This document shows, in pieces, positions 8,342-17,953 of a stretch of 64,000 nucleotides of DNA. The DNA comes from Bradyrhizobium sp. (GTDB lineage: Bacteria; Pseudomonadota; Alphaproteobacteria; Rhizobiales; Xanthobacteraceae), in assembly GCA_028290305.1 (NCBI GenBank), contig JAQGKC010000027.1, positions 6,174 to 70,173 on the forward strand, read 5' to 3'. Made by a program: the position numbers and the translations under genes. Each line of letters starts with the position of its first letter. Positions within the stretch are counted from its first letter, which is position 1. The notes under the pieces were generated by a model, which was not told the DNA's origin, ran no database searches, and saw only the letters and a list, made by a program, of their open reading frames with translations.

Positions 8342-9547
8342 ATGAGCGGACCTTTGTCGGGCATTCGTGTGCTTGACCTTACGACGGTGGTCATGGGCCC
8401 CTACGCCTGCCAATTGCTCGGGGACCACGGAGCGGACGTCGTCAAGGTCGAGTCGCCTGAGGGCGATGTCATGCGACTATCAGGCCCGATGAAAAATCCA
8501 GGGATGGGGCACCTCTATCTGTCCACGAATCGCAGCAAGCGGTCGATCGCCGTCGACCTGAAGGCGCCCAGGGGCCGTGACTTGCTGCTCAAACTCGCGG
8601 AAACCGCCGACGTCCTGCTCTACAATATCAGGCCGAAAGCCATGGCTCGCCTTGGCTTGTCTTATGAGGACCTGTATCGGATCAATCCGAAACTGATCTA
8701 TGTCGGGGCGTTCGGCTTCAGTCAGCGTGGCCCTTATGCGTCACGGCCAGCCTATGACGATCTCATTCAGGGAATGTCTGGCCTTCCCTGGCTGTCGCTG
8801 AAAGCGGGCTCACCCGAGCCGCGTTATGCTCCGGTGATACTGGCTGACAGAATCGTCGGCCTGCAGGTCGCGTTTGCAACCGTTGCTGCACTTCACCATC
8901 GGGATCGCACTGGGCAAGGTCAGCGCATCGACGTCCCCATGTTCGAAGGCCTCGTGTCGGTCATTCTCAGCGAACATCTCGCAGGATCCAGCTTTGAGCC
9001 TTCGCTCGGAGATACGGGCTATCAGAGAAGTCTCGCTCACAACAGGCGCCCGCACCGCACCCGCGACGGTTACATCTGCACGCTGGTCTATTCAGACAAG
9101 CATTGGCGCGCTTTTTTTGAGGTGATCGGACAGCCGCAACTCTTCGATGAAGATCCCCGTTTTTCGTCGCAGGCAGAGCGATTGAAGCACATCGACGAGG
9201 TCTACGGATATCTCGCCGGCGTTCTTGCCACGCGTACGACAGGCGAATGGCTCGATGTATTGACGACGGCGGATATCCCGGCAGCAAGGATGAATTCGCT
9301 CGACGACATTCTCGCCGACGAACATCTCAATGCGATCGGCTATTTCCGCACAGTTCACCATCCGACCGAGGGAAACATCAGGGAAATATCGGTGCCGACG
9401 GAATGGTCGGCATCGCAGCCGACCGTCGGGCACCATGCCCCGCGGCTAGGCGAGCACACGGCGGACGTCCTGATGGAGGTCGGCTTCGACCGGCAAACCA
9501 TCGACGGCCTGCTCGCGCAGGGCATCGTCAAACAATCAAAAGCATAA
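8342..9547 (+). CDS. CoA-transferase family III (CaiB/BaiF) protein
   Basis: The 401-residue protein transfers CoA between carboxylic acids by way of an enzyme-bound aspartyl thioester, as in formyl-CoA transferase and CaiB. The N-terminal LSGIRVLDLTTVVMGPYACQ and KSKRSIAVDLK-like stretch are typical, and D169 in PVILADRIVG falls where formyl-CoA transferase has its catalytic Asp. GGAG lies about 9 bases before the ATG. The gap from the dehydrogenase gene holds a short dyad (GATCGG..CCGATC at 8304-8318). The acid substrate is unknown; the neighbours suggest an aromatic or branched acid. Confidence 0.9.
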   Translation: MSGPLSGIRVLDLTTVVMGPYACQLLGDHGADVVKVESPEGDVMRLSGPMKNPGMGHLYLSTNRSKRSIAVDLKAPRGRDLLLKLAETADVLLYNIRPKAMARLGLSYEDLYRINPKLIYVGAFGFSQRGPYASRPAYDDLIQGMSGLPWLSLKAGSPEPRYAPVILADRIVGLQVAFATVAALHHRDRTGQGQRIDVPMFEGLVSVILSEHLAGSSFEPSLGDTGYQRSLAHNRRPHRTRDGYICTLVYSDKHWRAFFEVIGQPQLFDEDPRFSSQAERLKHIDEVYGYLAGVLATRTTGEWLDVLTTADIPAARMNSLDDILADEHLNAIGYFRTVHHPTEGNIREISVPTEWSASQPTVGHHAPRLGEHTADVLMEVGFDRQTIDGLLAQGIVKQSKA

Positions 9548-9567
9548 TAAAAATATGGGAGTGGAAA

Positions 9568-10791
9568 ATGCGAAGGGAGGCTCGCTGGAAATTGGCGGCT
9601 CAGTTATCGGCTGCACTCGTTTTGATCAATGTGCCGTGTTTTGCGCAGGTGTCGGACGATACGATCAAGCTCGGTGTCCTTGATGATATGAGCGGGCCTT
9701 ATGCCGAGAACTCAGGCCCTGGCGACGTGGTTGCCATGAAAATGGCGATCAGCGATTTTGGAGCAACAGTTCTCGGCAAACCGATTGAACTCGTCTCTGG
9801 AGATCTGCAGAACAAGGCCGACGTCGGCGTGGGGATCGCCAGGAAATGGTTCGATATCGAGCACGTGGACGCGATCTTCGGCCTGGGGAATTCGGCTGTC
9901 GCGCTGGCGGTTCAAAAACTCGCTATCGAAAAGAACAAGATCACCATCGCGACGGTTGCAGCTACGTCCGAATTGACCGGGAAGTCCTGTTCGCCCAATG
10001 GCGCGCACTGGGTATACGACACTTATTCTCTCGCCAAGGGTGCGGCGACCGCTGTTGTCAAGCAGGGCGGTAAGAGTTGGTATTTCATCACGGCCGACTA
10101 TGCGTTCGGGCATTCGCTCGAAGCCAACGCGGCGGACTTTGTAAAATCGCTTGGCGGTACGGTCGTCGGTTCTGTGAGACACCCAACTGGATCCTCCGAC
10201 TTCAGCTCATTCATTCTCCAAGCTCAATCGTCCAAGGCGCAAGTTATTGGTGTGGCCAACGCGGGAGCGGATACGGTCAACACGATCAAGCAAGCTGCCG
10301 AATTCGGCATCATGGATCAGGGGCAAAAGGTCGTCGGACTGCTCATGCAGGACACTGAAATTCATGCGCTGGGATTGAAGGCGGCGCACGGGTTACAGTT
10401 CGTGGAAGCATTTTATTGGGACCAGAACGAAGAAACGCGGGCTTTCTCAACCAGGTTCTGGAAGCAGCACGGACAGCCACCGACGGAAGTCCAAGCCGGT
10501 ACTTATAGCGCGGCGATGCATTACCTGAAGGCTGTTCAAGCGGCCGGAACAGACGAAGCGAAGGCAGTGATGTCGAAAATGAAGTCCATACCGATCAACG
10601 ACTTCATGACGAAGAACGGCAGAATTCGCGATGACGGCCGGGTCATCCGCGATATGTATCTTCTGGAAACCAAGGCCCCCGCCGAGTCGAAGGGGGAGTG
10701 GGACCTGCTGAATGTTGTCGCGACAATTCCAGGGGATGAAGCATTTCGGCCGCTATCTGAGAGCGAATGCCCTCTGGTGCAGAGACGTTAG
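9568..10791 (+). CDS. ABC transporter substrate-binding protein, Liv type (paralogue)
   Basis: This 407-residue protein has a signal peptide (MRREARWKLAAQLSAALVLI.., cleavage near CFA at about residue 24) and a Peripla_BP_6 fold. It aligns along its whole length with the binding protein at 2507-3706, sharing NKADV..GIAR, VALAVQ, SWYFITADYAFG and EAFYWD. The open frame extends much further upstream, but GGGAG 7 bases before the ATG at 9568 and the signal peptide fix the start. It directly follows the CoA-transferase gene by 20 bp, so it is probably in that operon and delivers the acid that is activated. No permease or ATPase genes accompany it. Confidence 0.9.
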   Translation: MRREARWKLAAQLSAALVLINVPCFAQVSDDTIKLGVLDDMSGPYAENSGPGDVVAMKMAISDFGATVLGKPIELVSGDLQNKADVGVGIARKWFDIEHVDAIFGLGNSAVALAVQKLAIEKNKITIATVAATSELTGKSCSPNGAHWVYDTYSLAKGAATAVVKQGGKSWYFITADYAFGHSLEANAADFVKSLGGTVVGSVRHPTGSSDFSSFILQAQSSKAQVIGVANAGADTVNTIKQAAEFGIMDQGQKVVGLLMQDTEIHALGLKAAHGLQFVEAFYWDQNEETRAFSTRFWKQHGQPPTEVQAGTYSAAMHYLKAVQAAGTDEAKAVMSKMKSIPINDFMTKNGRIRDDGRVIRDMYLLETKAPAESKGEWDLLNVVATIPGDEAFRPLSESECPLVQRR

Positions 10792-11001
10792 ACAACGCAA
10801 CACGTGGTTGCAGGTTGGCTTGATAGGATCGATGCCAATGGAAATTCCAGACGGCTTCATCCCGATGAGGGGGCGGGGGCCTTTTCGCGTGCAACACCAT
10901 CTGCAGCTTCTGAACATTTATTGCGGATGCGGGAAATCCGCCTGTCCAGTTCGTGATAACAGATCGCGGCCGCTGCCAAACCAGACCTAACCGACCATTC
11001 T

Positions 11002-11520
11002 TTAGCCTTCCATGACTGGGGCCGGATGCGCCATATAGCTGAACACGTTCATGCGGTAGGTCGTGGACACCACGACGAGATCGCCGTCCTTGACGAGCTT
11101 GCGCGGGTCATAGTCGTTGGTGCGGCCGTTGAGAAGGCCGCCGCCATGGAGCCATACCATCACCGGGCGCAGCTCGCCGCGGCCCGACGTCGGCGCGCAG
11201 ACATTCAGATAAAGACAGTCTTCCGTGGTGCTGCGGACAGCCATGACACCGAAGGTGCTTGTCTGCACGCAGACGGGATCGAAGGCACCGGCGTCACGCT
11301 CGCCGGTCCACTTGGCAGGCGGTGCGGGCCGCTTCCAACGCAATTCGCCGACAAATGCCGAGAGACGCGCTGATGCCGTTGCCGCATAGCCGTTTAGCGA
11401 CCCGTCGCCGATCTTCGCCACTTCGGGCTTGCCTGACTTGATGTTGCTGAACAGATCGTTTGGCGAAGTCGGCCAGGACAGCGCCAGCGTCATCAACGCC
11501 GCTATGCCGAATCACCTCAT
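11002..11520 (-). pseudogene. Type B carboxylesterase remnant
   Basis: The frame encodes the first third of a carboxylesterase/lipase (type B): GYAATASARLSAFVG.., the conserved EDCLYLNV, and VMVWLHGGGLLNG with the oxyanion loop. It ends after about 165 residues, before the nucleophile elbow (GESAGG) and the Glu/His of the triad. The N-terminus is also broken: the natural start ATG-AGG at 11520 is followed at once by TGA, interrupting what would be a signal peptide (FGIAALMTLALS). It cannot be an active esterase. No other copy is nearby. Confidence 0.75.
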
Positions 11521-11687
11521 TTTGGATCCTTCCAACCGATATGGTTGCAGGTTGGGGCATGAGCCCCCGTCGCGCCGCGAGTTGCGAATGGATATCGGTC
11601 GCGGCGATACACGAACGGAACTTGCCCCACGCCCGAAGTGGTTTGACCGGCGAACTGACGGCTTGACGCGCTGCCGATTGACGACCT

Positions 11688-12362
11688 TCACAATGTTGGT
11701 TTGAACGTTCGGTTCGCGACAGCTTCCCCGACTAGACTCGCCTGGTCGGCGTAAGAGGGCATGCTGAAAACCTCCGTGACGCTCGTGTAGTCCATGTAGC
11801 CGAGCCGGGCCAACGGTCTGATTTTGACGACATCGATCCGCCCGTCTGAAGTTAGAACCTTGTCATCGATGTGAATTCCAACAACCGCCCCGATCACCAC
11901 CCGGTGCATGGACTCGCGGCGATTGCCCGGCAACGTAATCGTCTGATGGTATCGGCATTCCAAATGGATCGGAGACTCACCGACTCGCCATGGTTTTACG
12001 AGACGGGATGGCAGTTTGGTAAGGCCTAGAAACTTCATTTCGTCGACGTCGGGAGGAAAACTAGTGGAGCTTCTATTGACTTGCTCCCTCATTTCCCAAG
12101 TAGCCATGTTGACGACGAACTCACCTGTCTCTTCAGCATTGACTACACTATCTTTGCGAATACCGGTTCCAGGCCGAGAGCTACCCGAGAAAAAGACGAA
12201 GGGAGGATCGAAGGCCAGTTGATTGAAGATGCTGAACGGCGCGAGGTTCGGAATACCATCGTAGCTTATGGTTGAGATCCAACCAATTGGACGAGGAATG
12301 ACGCAGGATTTGAAAGGATTGTACTTGAGGCCATGATCGTTCCTCTGGGTATCGTAAAACAT
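11688..12362 (-). CDS. Flavin reductase-like / FMN-binding split-barrel protein
   Basis: The 224-residue product matches the flavin-reductase-like (DIM6/NTAB) family: CVIPRPIGWISTISYDGIPNLAPFS (flavin phosphate loop), then PPFVFFSGSS, GEFVVNMATWEMREQVNRSS and VIGAVVGIHIDDKV. Relatives supply reduced FMN to two-component monooxygenases or have unknown roles. I start at 12362, where AGGA precedes the ATG; a longer frame of 29 codons upstream lacks conserved residues. It stands alone on the minus strand, between an esterase remnant and a large gap, with no monooxygenase nearby. Confidence 0.82.
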   Translation of the reverse strand: MFYDTQRNDHGLKYNPFKSCVIPRPIGWISTISYDGIPNLAPFSIFNQLAFDPPFVFFSGSSRPGTGIRKDSVVNAEETGEFVVNMATWEMREQVNRSSTSFPPDVDEMKFLGLTKLPSRLVKPWRVGESPIHLECRYHQTITLPGNRRESMHRVVIGAVVGIHIDDKVLTSDGRIDVVKIRPLARLGYMDYTSVTEVFSMPSYADQASLVGEAVANRTFKPTL

Positions 12363-13073
12363 CGGTTTTTCCTGGAGATGAAGACTGTGAGCCTTCTTCG
12401 GAGGACGACCGTAGCCGAGGCAATGATCGGTGAGAAGAGCGAATTGCATCTGAAACGAGGGTCGCCGGATGGGAAGTGAAATTTTATCCCCGGCTCATGA
12501 GAGACCTTCATACGTCGCTTGGGTGACCGAACTAAAGAAGTGATCCTGTCGTCGCACCCGCTGCTTCCAAAAGAGACTACGGCGATAGATTCCAAAAAGT
12601 GCAGGTTCTATGTAGCACCTTACGCCACTTTGGGATTGGCTCTCGACAGGACGTAGAGATGAGCCAGGGATTTCGGCGCGGATCGCTGATCTCGGTTCGA
12701 AATATCCTAATGACTGTCTGAAAATTATTCATTTGCGTCCGTGACGCCTTTGGCCTCGCATAAGTCATGCGGATTCAACGCGGCCTAAGGCGGTCCAAAA
12801 GAATAACGATTAGGGAAACGCAAATGGCAGAGTTATTGGAACGCGCAAGTTACCGTGCGCGACTGCATTGGACGTGTCGAGCAGCATGGCGCAGGATTCG
12901 GGGAATATGACGTCGGGTATCACTCCAGGCGGCTGCCGAGCTAATGCAGGTTTGATCGAAATCTAGCGCAGCGGTTTGGTTCTGCCTTGCGCCAAATGCA
13001 GCTTCCTTCCTTGCGTGTACATGAAATTGCACAAGACACGGGTCAACAGAGTTGGCCAACGCTGGAGCATACC
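12363..13073. other. Intergenic stretch without a recognisable gene
   Basis: About 700 bases between the divergent flavin-reductase-like and aldehyde dehydrogenase genes. Short open frames exist on both strands, but none resembles a known protein or has a convincing ribosome site. The sequence is less GC-rich than surrounding genes. It probably holds promoters for both neighbours; I could not pick out specific boxes. Confidence 0.5.
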
Positions 13074-14516
13074 ATGAAACATAATACTCAATTTTACATC
13101 GACGGGGAGTGGGTTGATCCGACGAGTCCTGCGTTCCTCGACGTGATAAATCCCGCAACGGAAGGAGCCATCGCACGGATCAGCCTCGGTAGCGCGGTTG
13201 ATGTCGATCTCGCCGTAAAGGCAGCTCGACGTGCATTTCCGGCATACTCGCAGACAGCTCGCTCGGAACGGCTCGATCTTCTGCGCCGCGTAATTTCTGT
13301 ATTTGAGGCGCGCTTCGACGAAGTCGCGGAGGCTATAACGGCAGAGATGGGTTCTCCCTTATGGTTCTCAAAGCAGATCCAGACTGACACGGCACTCGCG
13401 CATTTTAAACAGGCACTGATTGTTCTCAGGGACTACGAATACGACCGCATGTTGGGAACTACGAGAGTCACGCGCGAACCTATCGGCGTCTGCGGATTGA
13501 TCACGCCCTGGAATTGGCCTGTGAACCAGATCGCCTCCAAGCTCGCCCCCGCGCTGGCCGCCGGTTGCACCGTTGTCGTCAAACCTAGCGAGGTCGCCCC
13601 TCTCAGCCCGATCATTCTTGCAGAAATCCTTCATGACGCGGGGGTTCCGAAAGGGGTGTTCAATCTCGTAAACGGCGATGGCCTGACTGTCGGTCACGCA
13701 ATCTCCTCGCATCCGGATATCGATATGGTGTCATTCACCGGCTCGACCCGCGCCGGCATCCAAGTCGCGAAAGATGCGGCCGACACCGTCAAGCGTGTGT
13801 GCCAAGAGCTCGGCGGTAAAGGCGCCAATATTATCCTCCCCGGCGCGAATCTCGAAACGGCAATATCAGCCGGGGTGATGCGATGCTTCACCAACTCCGG
13901 ACAATCATGCCAAGCGCCAACAAGAATGCTTGTGCATCAGAGCCAGATTGATGAGGCTGTGGAAATCGCGAAGGCAACGGCTGAGTCGATTGTTGTGGGA
14001 GACCCACGTGACCGGAATACGCGCCTTGGCCCTTTGGTTAGCCAGCTGCAGTACGATCGCGTTCAAAATCTCATAAGTGCCGGAATCGAGGAAGGCGCGA
14101 CCCTCGTCACGGGCGGACTAGGTCGTCCGCGCGGGTTAAACTGCGGGTTCTACGTGCAACCGACGATCTTCTCCGACGTCCGGCCTGATATGACAATCGC
14201 ACAGCAGGAGATATTCGGCCCGGTTCTTTCGATGATCACCTATAGCAACGAGGACGAAGCTGTTCTCATCGCAAACGGCACGGTCTACGGCCTTTCCGGC
14301 TATGTCTTCGCCGGCGACCTAACTCATGCCCGAGAAGTCGGAGCGCGGTTACGGGCCGGTCGCATTTATCTCAACGGAGCTCCTCACGACGGTTTGCAAG
14401 ACGTCGTTGCGCCCTTTGGAGGCTACAAACAGTCGGGCAATGGCCGCGAAGTGGGTGTGTTCGGCTTCGAAGAGTTCCTCGAAAGCAAAGCTCTGCTTGG
14501 ATACGAGGCCTCTTAA
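13074..14516 (+). CDS. Aldehyde dehydrogenase (NAD(P)-dependent)
   Basis: The 480-residue enzyme oxidises an aldehyde to its acid. Landmarks are PWNWPVNQIASKLAPALAAG (cofactor site with the conserved N), FTGSTRAG, the general base in CQELGGKGANI, and the catalytic Cys in NSGQSCQAPTRM. EIFGPVLSM and PFGGYKQSGNGREVG complete the fold. Start at 13074 is supported by GGAG 7 bases upstream and by typical family length. In this setting, with a hydroxycinnamoyl-CoA lyase-like gene 6 kb on, it may oxidise an aromatic aldehyde such as vanillin or 4-hydroxybenzaldehyde; that is inference, since this superfamily is broad. An MFS transporter gene follows. Confidence 0.9.
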   Translation: MKHNTQFYIDGEWVDPTSPAFLDVINPATEGAIARISLGSAVDVDLAVKAARRAFPAYSQTARSERLDLLRRVISVFEARFDEVAEAITAEMGSPLWFSKQIQTDTALAHFKQALIVLRDYEYDRMLGTTRVTREPIGVCGLITPWNWPVNQIASKLAPALAAGCTVVVKPSEVAPLSPIILAEILHDAGVPKGVFNLVNGDGLTVGHAISSHPDIDMVSFTGSTRAGIQVAKDAADTVKRVCQELGGKGANIILPGANLETAISAGVMRCFTNSGQSCQAPTRMLVHQSQIDEAVEIAKATAESIVVGDPRDRNTRLGPLVSQLQYDRVQNLISAGIEEGATLVTGGLGRPRGLNCGFYVQPTIFSDVRPDMTIAQQEIFGPVLSMITYSNEDEAVLIANGTVYGLSGYVFAGDLTHAREVGARLRAGRIYLNGAPHDGLQDVVAPFGGYKQSGNGREVGVFGFEEFLESKALLGYEAS

Positions 14517-14624
14517 TCGAACAAGATTCCAGAAACGCGGCGAAATGTTTTCTGAAGGCCGGATGCCCGGCGCGTAGATCGCGTCGACGACTAATGGCCG
14601 TAAAAAATATCGGGGAGTAACAAC

Positions 14625-15938
14625 GTGAGAGCCAAAAAGCCGCGCGCGACACATCTAATTCTATTCATCTTGTCTGTTTTTTCGGCATATTTGTACATTG
14701 ATCGAGCGAACATTGGCACAGCAGCCGGCGCGATGAAGGAAGAATTCGGCCTCACCAATGTTCAACTCGGAGTGATGTTTTCCGCATTTTCGTATGCCTA
14801 TACTTCGATTGTGTGGATCGGAGGCTGGCTCGCCGATCGATATGGAGTCCGCGCGACTTTGTTTGTATGCGGAACAGTATTCTCAATCGGAACGATCTTC
14901 ACCGGTATTGCCGGTAGTTGGACGGAGCTCCTTCTCGCGCGCGGCATCGTCGGATTGGGAGAAGCTCCATCCAACGCTACGATCTCCAGAGCCCTGGTTA
15001 GTTGGACTCGACCACTTCACCGAGGTTTTGCCATTTCGGTGACACACGGATCTTCGAGACTTGGGACAGCGATTACACCTCCACTGGTCGCTTGGCTCAT
15101 AACGATGAACTCCTGGCGCGGTTCGTTTCTCTTTCTCGGCGCATTCGGTCTCGTACTGATGACAGTGTGGCTTTATTACTACCGCGATGATCCCAAAACA
15201 CACCCTTCGATAACGCCAGACGAACTCGTAGGTCTCGATCCTCCAGAGGCGCAGAGCCGCGTTCCCTATTTTCGCCTGCTTCGCAGGTATGTCCCATCGA
15301 TAGTTACGTTCTTCTGTTACGGATGGACTTTGTGGATCTACCTGAACTGGCTACCGTCGTTTTTCGCGCAAAACTACCACATTGACCTCAAAACCTCGGC
15401 GATTCTGTCGTCCATGGTGCTTGTAGCCGGCATTCTTGGCGATCTTTCAGGTGGAATTCTCAGCGACCGCCTGCTTGCCAAGACGAGGAGCCTTCTGATT
15501 TCCAGGACGTATGTAATTTCAGGAAGTTTTCTGGCAACGATCGTATGCATGATCCCCATAATAATCTCGGCCGATATAACGATTGTCACCGTCGCTTTAA
15601 CGCTGGCGTTTTTCTTTGTGCAGATGTCTGTTTCTTCCCAGTGGCTTGTGACGATGGACGTCTCTCCACGCTTTGTCGGAACCGCCGGCTGTTTTCTGTC
15701 CATCGGTTTCGCCCTAAGCGGCATAATGTCGCCGACAGTCTTCGGCTATCTCGTTGACGCGCTGGGCAATTGGCGCGGTGCGTTCGGCGCATCCATGATT
15801 TTGCTGGCAGTGGGAGCTGTCTCAGCACTTTGGCTGCGTCCAGACCGGCCATTTGCTGAGGTCGATAGCCGTGAGGGGCCGAGGATGGAGTCTTACTCAA
15901 GAACACTCTCCGCAAACGAAGCAGTGGATAGAATCTAA
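14625..15938 (+). CDS. MFS transporter, anion:cation symporter (ACS) type
   Basis: This 437-residue membrane protein has about 12 hydrophobic segments and the ACS-family start YIDRANIGTAAGAMKEEFGLTNVQLG, followed by the loop GGWLADRYGVR. Such transporters import organic acids such as sugar acids, phthalate or tartrate. The start codon is GTG at 14625 with GGGGAG about 9 bases upstream. It lies 108 bp after the aldehyde dehydrogenase gene in the same direction and may be its operon partner. The substrate cannot be assigned. Confidence 0.88.
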   Translation: MRAKKPRATHLILFILSVFSAYLYIDRANIGTAAGAMKEEFGLTNVQLGVMFSAFSYAYTSIVWIGGWLADRYGVRATLFVCGTVFSIGTIFTGIAGSWTELLLARGIVGLGEAPSNATISRALVSWTRPLHRGFAISVTHGSSRLGTAITPPLVAWLITMNSWRGSFLFLGAFGLVLMTVWLYYYRDDPKTHPSITPDELVGLDPPEAQSRVPYFRLLRRYVPSIVTFFCYGWTLWIYLNWLPSFFAQNYHIDLKTSAILSSMVLVAGILGDLSGGILSDRLLAKTRSLLISRTYVISGSFLATIVCMIPIIISADITIVTVALTLAFFFVQMSVSSQWLVTMDVSPRFVGTAGCFLSIGFALSGIMSPTVFGYLVDALGNWRGAFGASMILLAVGAVSALWLRPDRPFAEVDSREGPRMESYSRTLSANEAVDRI

Positions 15939-16386
15939 CCGTTAGGGCTCGCGTCAGACGTCTCGGATGGTTTGTCAGGATCGGCACTTGCAACTGGCAT
16001 TGTGTTCGGCGACGAAATTATGCACGGCGGCTTGCCAGTCAGTGACCAAGACGAAAACTTTACTGGTTCAATCGCGACTTGGGGAGTTTTGGCGAAGAAA
16101 AGCTTCGACTGCGTTGATCCACCAACACCTAGCGTCCTTCATCCGCGCCGCAAGGACCGGCTATCTGCCACCGTGCGAAACATCCATCGACACAAAGATC
16201 GCGCTGAATTTCGTGGGGAATCGCCGCGTCAGGCGATACCTGCCGCATGAAAGATTTTCATATATGCCTGACGCATTCTGATTTGCACCATTGCACTTCG
16301 TACAGGCAAAAAGCCTAAAAGAATTGCGCTTCTACCTCGGGCCTCGACGAGCGACGCGGTGGCAAAACAATGATGGGAGATTGACC
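15939..16386. other. Intergenic stretch, nothing recognised
   Basis: Roughly 450 bases between the MFS and binding-protein genes. Two overlapping open frames of about 90-100 codons occur here on the plus strand, but they look like random translation and have no family match I can recognise. Confidence 0.45.
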
Positions 16387-17589
16387 ATGGCGATCGTTTG
16401 CAGGAACTCAGCCGCTTTAGTCGGACTTTTGGTTCTCGCCTGGACGGTTCAAGCGAGATCCCAAACTCTTGGCGTAACCGGAACAGAAATCAAACTTGGT
16501 CAGACGATGCCCTATAGTGGTCCGCTTTCAGCATGGGGTCAAATAGGAAGGGCCTACAACCTTTATATCGAAAAGGTGAATGCCGATGGAGGAGTTAACG
16601 GCCGAAAAATTAACTTGATAAGCCTGGACGATGCCTATAGCCCGCCCAAAGCGGTCGAACAGACCCGGCGGCTGGTCGAACAAGACGAGGTCCTGGCAAT
16701 GGTTGGATCACTCGGGACGGCCCAGCAGACTGCTGTGCAGAAATATCTCAACATCAAGAAGGTACCACAGCTCTTTGTCGTAACGGGTGCGTCGCGGCTC
16801 ACCAACCTCAAGAACTTTCCATGGACTACGGCAATAACGCCAACTTACGAGACCGAAGCGAAAATTTACGCTCGCTACGTACTTCGGACCAAGCCTGATG
16901 CCAAGGTCGCGATCTTGTTTCAAAATGACGATCTTGGTCGGGAGTATGCCAGGGGCTTCAAAGAAGCCTTGGGAGACAACGTGAAGCAAATTGTTGTCGG
17001 AGAAGCGTCATACGACGTCACAGACCCGATCATCGATTCCCAAATCGTTTCGTTGAAAGCGACCGGGGCCGACGTTCTGTTTATTGCAGCGGGTTCGAAA
17101 TATACGTCGCAAGCCATCCGCAAAACGTTTACTCTCGATTGGCACCCGCTTCAGTTCGTAATTAGTCCGTCCAACTCCGTCGCGTCTGTTCTTCAGATTG
17201 CGGGCGCAGAAGAGGCGAAAGGCGTCATATCCGCTTCTTATTACAAGGATCCAACCGATCCGCAGTGGGCCGATGACCCGGCCTACAAAGAATGGTTGGC
17301 CTGGATGAAGAAGTATAATTCAGGGGGAGATATCACGGACGCCTACAACGTCCATGGATATATTGGCGCCCAACTGCTGGTCGAATTGTTGCGGCGCTGC
17401 GGGAACGACCTAAGTCGGGAAAATCTTTTACGGACCGCGACAACCCTGAAGGATTTGAAGCTCGGCATGATGATTCCGGGCATCGTCATCAATACTACTC
17501 CGGAAGATCCACGCCCGATCAGGCAGTTAAAATTGCAACGTTTCGACGGCAAGAAGTACGTGCCCTTTGGAGATGTCATCGACGGCTAA
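16387..17589 (+). CDS. ABC transporter substrate-binding protein, Liv type (third subfamily)
   Basis: The 400-residue precursor has a signal peptide (hydrophobic AALVGLLVLAWTVQA, cleavage near ARS at about residue 25) and a mature start GVTGTEIKLGQTMPYSGPLSAWG, characteristic of LivK-like proteins found beside aromatic genes. KVAILFQNDDLGREYARGF and the GADVLFIAAG strand fit the two-lobe fold. It differs clearly from the two paralogues at 2.5 and 9.6 kb. GGGAGA before the ATG at 16387 fixes the start within a longer frame. No permease genes follow; the next feature is a decayed acyl-CoA dehydrogenase. Confidence 0.88.
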   Translation: MAIVCRNSAALVGLLVLAWTVQARSQTLGVTGTEIKLGQTMPYSGPLSAWGQIGRAYNLYIEKVNADGGVNGRKINLISLDDAYSPPKAVEQTRRLVEQDEVLAMVGSLGTAQQTAVQKYLNIKKVPQLFVVTGASRLTNLKNFPWTTAITPTYETEAKIYARYVLRTKPDAKVAILFQNDDLGREYARGFKEALGDNVKQIVVGEASYDVTDPIIDSQIVSLKATGADVLFIAAGSKYTSQAIRKTFTLDWHPLQFVISPSNSVASVLQIAGAEEAKGVISASYYKDPTDPQWADDPAYKEWLAWMKKYNSGGDITDAYNVHGYIGAQLLVELLRRCGNDLSRENLLRTATTLKDLKLGMMIPGIVINTTPEDPRPIRQLKLQRFDGKKYVPFGDVIDG

Positions 17590-17622
17590 GCCGATACTTT
17601 CGACTGGAGTTTGGAGCAATGG

Positions 17623-17953
17623 ATGGATTTCGAGCTTCCACCCTAGCTCGCGCTTCTCAAGAAGAACCTGTGTCGCTTCGTCAATCAGGAGTTGATCCCG
17701 ATCGAGAGAGAAACAGATAGCTATCGGCTCGCCCCCGACCTGGAGCGATCTCTTCACGAGAAAGCCAAACGGCTTGGCCGGAAATCCTTTCTAGCAGCGC
17801 ATCGGTGCATGCAGATTCACGGGGCGTCGGCCTTTCCAAGGACCTTGCAATCGAACGCTTTTTTCGAGACCAGCGCAGCATGATGATCACGGAGGGAGCC
17901 GGTGAAGTACGCAAATGGCGCTTGCGCGCTTGGTGCTCGAGGCTTACGCTTGA
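17623..17953 (+). pseudogene. Acyl-CoA dehydrogenase scar (internal deletion plus frameshifts)
   Basis: The start MDFELPP then LALLKKNLCRFVNQELIPIERE is an acyl-CoA dehydrogenase N-terminus, interrupted by TAG at 17644-17646. After AKRLG the reading jumps straight into the C-terminal region FLAAHRCMQIHGG, so some 300 codons are gone. One base is missing in the CACGGGG run, after which VGLSKDLAIERFFRDQRSMMITEGAGEV continues in another frame, and a second missing base leads to MALARLVLEAYA and a TGA at 17951-17953. All pieces lie in the right order, so this is one eroded gene. The stop overlaps the probable LysR start codon (TGATG). Confidence 0.82.
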
